Origin: JBCCRH01 sp039208045
GTDB lineage: Bacteria > Bacteroidota > Bacteroidia > Chitinophagales > Saprospiraceae
Direction: 5' to 3'
NCBI GenBank assembly: GCA_039208045.1
Contig: JBCCRH010000043.1
Location: forward strand, 1-21,543
Length of the DNA: 21,543 nucleotides
Shown: piece by piece, positions 18,701 through 21,543 of the stretch
How the letters are laid out: every line of letters starts with the position of its first letter
Position numbering within the stretch: position 1 is the stretch's first letter
Notes under the pieces: generated by a model
What the model was told of the DNA's origin: nothing
Database searches by the model: none
Seen by the model: only the letters and a program-made list of their open reading frames with translations
Program-made: the position numbers and the translations under genes

Positions 18701-20414
18701 CGGTTGTTCCAGTGCTTTCCAATATTTCAAAACATACTTCAAACAGCACAGCGCCATTCGCTACACTAACTCCATTGAGGGAGTTATCAATCCAGGCAAC
18801 CGTCAAATCGCCAGCAGGAAGACCGCCCATAGTAGGCAAGCCCATTACATTTTCATTCAAGCCAGGGGCACCAAAATTTCCTACTGATACATAAGATAAG
18901 AAGGACGGATCATAATCCAGACTAAACTGGAAGGAGAGGATATCTGTAAATCCAGCGGTAGTAACATCCATGCAGACTTGATCGCCTTGCCCACCAGTAA
19001 CATCGCTTAGACTCAATGTAAATTGGTCATTACCTGTTGTCGATTCTACCGTAATACTTCCATTGTTGGTAGCAAAAGAAATAGGGCCATCATTGGTAGT
19101 CACTTGGATATTGGTAGGTTCGGTAGAGAAGCTTACAACCGTACTTCCGCTATTCGCCAGAATCTCAAGGCACACTTCAAACAACACGGTGCCATCTGGT
19201 ACGGTAACACCATTGAGGGAATTATCCGTCCATGCTACCGTTAAATCCCCAGGGCTAAGCACACCCGGTAAGCCCATCACGTTTTCATTCAAGCCTGGCA
19301 CGCCAAAATTGCCCACTGATACAAACGATAGAAATGAGGGATCATAATCCAAACTGAATTGGAAGGAGAGAATGTCCACAAAATTATCTGCTGTAATTTC
19401 CAGGCATACTTCATCACCTTGACTGCCCATAGCGCTGCTTAGATTAAGTACCAACTCATCATTATTATTGGTGGGCAGCGCTGTAACAGTACCATTATTG
19501 GTTGTAAACGAGATAGGCCCATCGTTGGTAGTCACTTGGATATTGGTAGGTTCAGTAGAAAAACTTACCGTTGTACTACCGTTGTCACCCAAAATATCAA
19601 AACAAACCTCAAATAGCACTGTACCGTCTGGTACCGTAACACCATTGAGGGAATTATCTGTCCATGCTACCGTTAAGTCCCCAGCACTAATTGTGCCTGG
19701 CAAGCCCATTACATTCTCATTCAAACCTGGCACGCCAAAATTACCTACCGACACGTAGGATAAAAAAGAAGGGTCATAATCTAGACTAAACTGGAAGGAG
19801 AGAATGTCTACAAAATCCGAGGCCGTAACATCTAGACATACCTGATCACCTTGGTTACCAGTTGCACTACTCAGATTGAGTGTAAAATCATCATTATTGT
19901 TGTTATTCCCATCGGGGGTACCAATGGTAACTTGCGCATCATTGGTTACACCACTAGATGGCGTCCCACTAGTCGCGGTAAACTGAATACTCGTTGGAGA
20001 ATCAGAAAAAGTAATGTCCGCAACTACGTCATCGGAAATAGCGTTAAAGCACAGCTCGAATAGAACCGTTCCATTTGGTAGCGTTACCCCATTTAAAGAA
20101 TTATCAATCCAAGCAACTGTAATGTTGCCAGGAGTAATTCCACCTGGTATGGGGAGGCCCATTAGATTCTCGTTCAAGCCAGTCAAGCCAAAATTGCCTA
20201 CAGAGGCATATTCTAACTGCTGTGGATCATAATTGATACTAAATTGTACCCCTAGCAAATCTTCAAAGTTGTCGACCGTTACGTTAAGACAGACTTGCCC
20301 TCCATTGCTAATGGTAGGGGTTGCTGGGTCAAATGAAAGGGTGGGTTGTGCTACTGCTTTTACACTAAAAAACAGTATTCCCCCCAAAAGGAGATTGGTA
20401 AAAATTTTATACAT
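12729..20414 (-). CDS. Giant SprB-like surface protein: seven cohesin-like repeats, about eighteen SprB repeats, type B CTD
   Basis: 2561 residues. The signal peptide is about 1-22 (FFSVKAVAQ). Seven cohesin-like domains follow at about 25-166, 177-312, 321-457, 465-602, 610-748, 758-900 and 909-1048. Each has the FQFSLDYDPSFLSYVSVGNF strand block (or a close variant), an AWxDNSLNGV block and a VLFEVCF strand. Every one carries two cysteines, one in the QVCLDV strand and one in EVCF. Residues about 1063-2463 hold roughly eighteen SprB-like repeats (CxGxxxGxIxLxxxGGTxxY, then GTYxVTVTDxNGC). The last 98 residues are a gliding-motility-associated type B CTD (VITPDGNGTNDEF, IYNRWGQLVFEA, ENGDPLPEGAYYY). 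Expected to be exported by the T9SS and displayed at the surface as a long adhesin or scaffold. It lies between a small cohesin protein and its likely PorP/SprF partner. Whether the cohesins bind dockerins is untested. Confidence 0.93.
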   Translation of the reverse strand: MYKIFTNLLLGGILFFSVKAVAQPTLSFDPATPTISNGGQVCLNVTVDNFEDLLGVQFSINYDPQQLEYASVGNFGLTGLNENLMGLPIPGGITPGNITVAWIDNSLNGVTLPNGTVLFELCFNAISDDVVADITFSDSPTSIQFTATSGTPSSGVTNDAQVTIGTPDGNNNNNDDFTLNLSSATGNQGDQVCLDVTASDFVDILSFQFSLDYDPSFLSYVSVGNFGVPGLNENVMGLPGTISAGDLTVAWTDNSLNGVTVPDGTVLFEVCFDILGDNGSTTVSFSTEPTNIQVTTNDGPISFTTNNGTVTALPTNNNDELVLNLSSAMGSQGDEVCLEITADNFVDILSFQFSLDYDPSFLSFVSVGNFGVPGLNENVMGLPGVLSPGDLTVAWTDNSLNGVTVPDGTVLFEVCLEILANSGSTVVSFSTEPTNIQVTTNDGPISFATNNGSITVESTTGNDQFTLSLSDVTGGQGDQVCMDVTTAGFTDILSFQFSLDYDPSFLSYVSVGNFGAPGLNENVMGLPTMGGLPAGDLTVAWIDNSLNGVSVANGAVLFEVCFEILESTGTTAVSFSTEPTNIQVTTNDGPISFITNNGGVTVSNAGGPEDLTLNASNETVTGIGNQVCVDIRANDFSDITEMQFSLSYDPAILEYSSVGSFGLPGLGINSMGVPGNGTNAGAITVVWSDNSQNGVSVANGTLIFEVCFNSLAEGSSDIDFANSPSPIRAVDGDNNTLDVVTNDGRVTVEEDNVQMFDNFALIVSDENTMTGEVVCLDITTQNFNTIAGFQFSLNYDPALLQYESVGNFGLMGLNENGLGLPTASAQNETDPGEIAVIWIDNSFNGVTLPDNAVLFEVCFTALLNSGSTPVAISGDPTPIQILDPGGPISPFDTDNGSVTIGDDPPPADFEWTIEDVEVCPEDGDFCVDVTVTGFQDIAGVQFSLDYDASQMQYVTINNFGLQDVTIDNFGVPGNGTAAGVITLVWIDNSLAGQSLPNGETFFSVCFTPLGMDGESSVIDFTNSPTAIDIRNSSNTQLPFVSNSGTVTYSCGPSDPPVITAPPNITDVACTGDATGAIDIEVTGGSNNYTYTWDFENSTTQDLSNLPAGVYSVTVTDAQTNLTTTATFEVDEPASAILITLAQVSDVSCNGESDGSIGLIAGGGTGTLNYAWNNGAAAVANPGNLAAADDYMVTITDENGCELVGGPYEVTEPDGVNVEAQVENINCGGENSGSISLTLSGGTPSYSIDWPGSLTDDVATQNMLAAGTYEVTVTDASSCESIETYTIDEPDPIVLNPTVESIACNGASTGTISLSISGGTPDYTIDWPGALTDNVMNQNMLASGTYDVTVSDGNGCTSSESIEVTEPAAIVLGETITSVQCLGDASGSIDLNISGGTGPYTLDWANGLVDDVTTQNELVAGVYTVSVSDDNGCEVVRSFEVTAPTSGIEVDVTTENVECDGGPTGSITLGITGGTPAYSIAWSNGLPPDQATQEQLEAGTYFATISDAVGCEVVEEIIIDSAAPIFITGTVEDANCFGEENGSISLSIAGGTSDFTINWQDGLADDVTLQENLTAGSYSVTVTDNNSACIKIESFEVEEPGDLAVASDVTNVLCNGESNGEIDFTISGGTATYTIEWADGAAMDQTNRTALPAGTYDATITDSNGCTMEPSFEVAEPAVLSAVSTVNEISCFGDDNGQISLAIEGGTPTYNLDWSEPLLDGFASQNNLGPGTYSVTVTDMNGCSTQLLTELIEPAELTVDAIVPTDVFLGDDGEISLTIGGGTMPYVYNWSSPSNTTFSQDEDLAALNELGEYCVTVTDANGCEVTACTSIKLRLQFGTVEIIENCFGAETGSIAVEVLGGVPDYTFMWDIPDAGNVSQVSGLTAGTYSLTVMDQQGSSISGDFTLGTFPEIVVSETITPAEGEANNTNGSIELNISGGAPGYDILWSNGSTDALLDDISAGEYCVTVTDQNDCTFEACYTVEFIPLPIALGALSTQDAICPGEASGRINLTVTGSVPVYTLNIADVGSFTSLTGTFSIADVAPGTYNYVVEGGDGQTLSGQVEVLGPDPIIITSVNVVHDTEEVGGTGSIQITVQGGTGPYGYAWNAAGASGSTIINLPAGTYAPTITDSRGCVAAFPGIVVNEFGITAATTANNCPADVTGALDLVIAGGAEPYTFNWSGPNDFSSTDEDITGLLSGIYNVTITEGTGNTLVKAFVVNVLSDLTLGVFIDSDYNDFAVSCLNATDGEVRANAILDGSICSDCTYEWQADGTVVGTDPVLNNVGAGTYTVSVEDPFGCILQGSSTLEAPPAIVIEGSIDDVSCPGGDDGEVIVIASGGTSNQIFYTWSNGNIGFRNNDLSGGIYEVTATDDNDCETIVSFEILEPTPLQVNVQIEDATELNPACNGSVWMIVTGGTAPYSYKWLNADVAENTSLVEELCPGTYFVEITDANNCGTITEQGVVENKAFPCFSERQVITPDGNGTNDEFIIFCVGDFPDNTLEIYNRWGQLVFEAENYDNTWEGTTENGDPLPEGAYYYVLEYTDNSTGEEIQQRGSITLLRE
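13026..17228 (-). repeat. Array of about 18 SprB-like repeats within the giant protein
   Basis: Units of about 75-85 residues each start near a VxCxGxxxG segment, continue with a GGTxxYxxxW block and end with AGTYxVTVTDxNGCxxxxxFxVxEP. Most units keep one cysteine near each end. Units 3-9 are the most regular. Units 10-16 diverge, several lacking one cysteine, and one near 13620 carries an insertion with additional cysteines (SICSDC). Boundaries are by eye. Confidence 0.8.
17271..20342 (-). repeat. Seven tandem cohesin-like repeats within the giant protein
   Basis: The DNA period is about 405-450 bp. Units 2, 3 and 4 (about 19479-19886, 19044-19454 and 18609-19022) are the closest, sharing long near-identical protein blocks such as NIQVTTNDGPISF, while their DNA differs at many silent positions. 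Units 1, 5, 6 and 7 are more divergent. Linkers are short, acidic and Asn-rich, the longest being an Asn run after unit 1. Confidence 0.85.
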
Positions 20415-20457
20415 TCTGCTCGGAATTTGGGATGTTAAAAAATGTTGAGCTGATCGT

Positions 20458-21243
20458 TTATCTAAAAATTAACTTTTGTGTCAAAGAAGCATCTGCTGAA
20501 CTTATCGTTGCATAATAAACCCCAGCTGCTTCAAATATCTCTTTGGTAAAGGTTAATCGGTGTATTCCTTGTAATCGGTATTGTTGTTCTTTATAAAGCA
20601 CTTTTCCTACTCCATCTGCTATATGGATATCTAATAGCTGTGCTTTGGGCAGACTGATCGTAAATGTCGTTTCTTCTGAGAATGGATTAGGTGAAACTCC
20701 AAGAAGTTTAATTGCTTTTGTAGAACTAGGCTGGCTACTCACAGAAGTTACCCCAGCTACAGTAATTGCCCCACTAATATAGTCTGGCGTTAGGTTAGGG
20801 GGCGAGTTCACGTCCAGCACTTCTTTATTGGTAGGATCATCTGTAAAGGCTATTGCACTAGTACTCCCTGGATCTCCCGTAACTTTAAAAGTTACAGAGA
20901 ATAAAGTAGTGTTATCCTGTAGGCTAATTGGATTAAGATCAAACCATAAAAATCCTAGTTTTCCACTCCCCGCAGAGGTAATTCCAAAGTTATTATCTTC
21001 CAAATCATCTATACCTAGGTCTTGTATACTTTGAAAAGACAGTACTGTAGAATCCCAAGCAATGGAGAAACTAGCAGCTATTATGTCTGAGTAGTTATCT
21101 GTCTTTATAGGTATGGTAATAATGGTGCCTGGCTCGGCCGTTAAGGTAGGAGCAAAAAAGGAAATTTGGGCTTGTAACAAGCTTGCAAGGGAACAGCAAG
21201 CAGCCAAGAGCAGGAGCTTGATTCCTTTCTTTGTCATTGTCAT
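20458..21243 (-). CDS. Small secreted single-cohesin protein with type A T9SS sorting domain
   Basis: 261 residues. The N-terminus MTMTKKGIKLLLLAACCSL is either a SPase I signal ending near LQAQ (residue 26) or a lipoprotein signal with an L-A-A-C lipobox at Cys16; the sequence does not decide. Residues about 27-164 are one cohesin-like domain (GTIITIPIKTDNYSDI, FSIAWDSTVLSFQSIQDLG, LFSVTFKVTGDPGSTSAIAF). It lacks the cysteine pair of the neighbouring giant's repeats. Residues about 180-261 are a type A T9SS CTD (LLGVSPNPFSEETTFTI, GVYYATISS, LTQKLIFR). The stop is 43 bases before the giant gene's start with nothing terminator-like between, so it is the first gene of the operon. It may be a cell-surface cohesin receptor or a minor structural partner of the giant; no enzymatic motif is visible. 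A second ATG two codons in is equally possible. Confidence 0.88.
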   Translation of the reverse strand: MTMTKKGIKLLLLAACCSLASLLQAQISFFAPTLTAEPGTIITIPIKTDNYSDIIAASFSIAWDSTVLSFQSIQDLGIDDLEDNNFGITSAGSGKLGFLWFDLNPISLQDNTTLFSVTFKVTGDPGSTSAIAFTDDPTNKEVLDVNSPPNLTPDYISGAITVAGVTSVSSQPSSTKAIKLLGVSPNPFSEETTFTISLPKAQLLDIHIADGVGKVLYKEQQYRLQGIHRLTFTKEIFEAAGVYYATISSADASLTQKLIFR

Positions 21244-21278
21244 GGGATTACTAAATACAAAAACTATCTAAATCAGTT

Positions 21279-21309
21279 CGAAAGTACCAAAAAATATCAA
21301 ATCATCAAA
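21279..21309 (-). promoter_or_regulatory. Candidate promoter of the cohesin/SprB/PorP operon
   Basis: On the - strand TACTTTCG (21279-21286) fits the TAnnTTTG -7 box with one mismatch, and a TTTG (21306-21309) sits exactly 19 bases upstream, a normal spacing for the Bacteroidota -33 box. The start of the first gene is about 36 bases downstream of the -7 box. It follows the terminator of the preceding gene. Confidence 0.5.
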
Positions 21310-21340
21310 CCTAAACAATAAGATATTTACAGGAAGGCCT

Positions 21341-21386
21341 AAAAAAGAAAGAGGAGCAGCTCTTTCAAGGTGAAGAACTGCTCCTC
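21341..21386 (-). terminator. Rho-independent terminator of the right-edge gene
   Basis: On the - strand GAGGAGCAGTTCTT pairs with AAGAGCTGCTCCTC (14 bp, one G-T pair) around an eight-base loop, followed by TTTCTTTTTT. It begins about 20 bases after the stop codon at 21406. Confidence 0.88.
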
Positions 21387-21405
21387 TAAATTCTATATCA
21401 ATTGA

Positions 21406-21543
21406 TTACTCAATGATAATCATCTTCTTCGTAGCTGTGAAATCAGCTGTTTCTAATGTGTAGTACAATACACCAGCAGGTAGGCTAGCGCTGTTGATGA
21501 TTACTTCATTGTAACCCTTAGCACCATCCTGACGTACTAGCTG
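21406..21543 (-). CDS. Partial T9SS-secreted protein, type A sorting domain (C-terminus only)
   Basis: The last 45 residues of a gene entering from the right edge are read on the - strand. They include VIINSASLPAGVLYYTLE and the ending ATKKMIIIE, the closing beta-strands of a type A T9SS CTD (LPAGVYYY...KKMIII pattern). Nothing can be said of the cargo domain. It ends before a strong terminator, so it is not part of the downstream operon. Confidence 0.75.
   Translation of the reverse strand, partial: QLVRQDGAKGYNEVIINSASLPAGVLYYTLETADFTATKKMIIIE

Noticed and set aside
17271..20342. Regular spacing of similar sequences every 400-450 bp, considered as a CRISPR or satellite array
   Set aside because: The period is far too long for CRISPR, and the units translate in one frame into cohesin-like domains.
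3864..20414. Calling the region a cellulosome
   Set aside because: No glycoside hydrolase or other plant-cell-wall enzyme with a dockerin is present; only scaffold-like and adhesin-like proteins are seen.

Overview
The window looks like a chromosomal segment of a Bacteroidota bacterium, probably a Saprospiraceae/Lewinella-like marine gliding organism. The evidence is: several secreted proteins ending in type IX secretion system (T9SS) C-terminal sorting domains of both type A and type B; a PorP/SprF-family outer-membrane protein; SprB repeats; a dockerin-like module followed by a conserved block ending in SWRF, as I recall from this lineage; Bacteroidota promoter motifs (TAnnTTTG); and start codons with no clear Shine-Dalgarno site. 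The genus assignment is inference.

Layout. The left end (1-3223, + strand) holds the 3' part of a large type-B-CTD surface protein. A 161-bp MITE-like palindromic element follows its stop codon after one base, then a secreted serine hydrolase with TPR and CBM48-like parts. From 3228 onward every protein gene is on the - strand. These are a YraN/UPF0102 nuclease-fold protein, a 1329-residue HYR/dockerin/cohesin surface protein with a type A CTD, and a two-gene unit encoding a one-POTRA Omp85-like barrel and a DUF547 protein fused to a probable barrel. The region 10948-11724 has no convincing protein gene but holds terminators, several hairpins and a possible + strand structured RNA. Then comes a probable three-gene operon, 21243 to 11725. 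Its genes encode a small single-cohesin protein with a type A CTD, a 2561-residue protein (seven cohesin-like repeats, about eighteen SprB-like repeats, type B CTD), and a PorP/SprF protein. The right edge cuts a further type A CTD gene.

How the genes may work together. The operon repeats the SprB-SprF logic: a giant type-B-CTD adhesin with its own PorP/SprF partner. What stands out is the cohesin/dockerin content. There are seven tandem cohesins in the giant, one in the small upstream protein, and a protein nearby that carries both a dockerin-like and a cohesin-like module. No carbohydrate-degrading enzyme is seen here, so if these modules bind each other the result would be a T9SS-delivered surface scaffold rather than a classical cellulosome. 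The seven giant-protein cohesins share a cysteine pair that the other two cohesin-like domains lack. All domain assignments were made by eye from sequence, without database searches.
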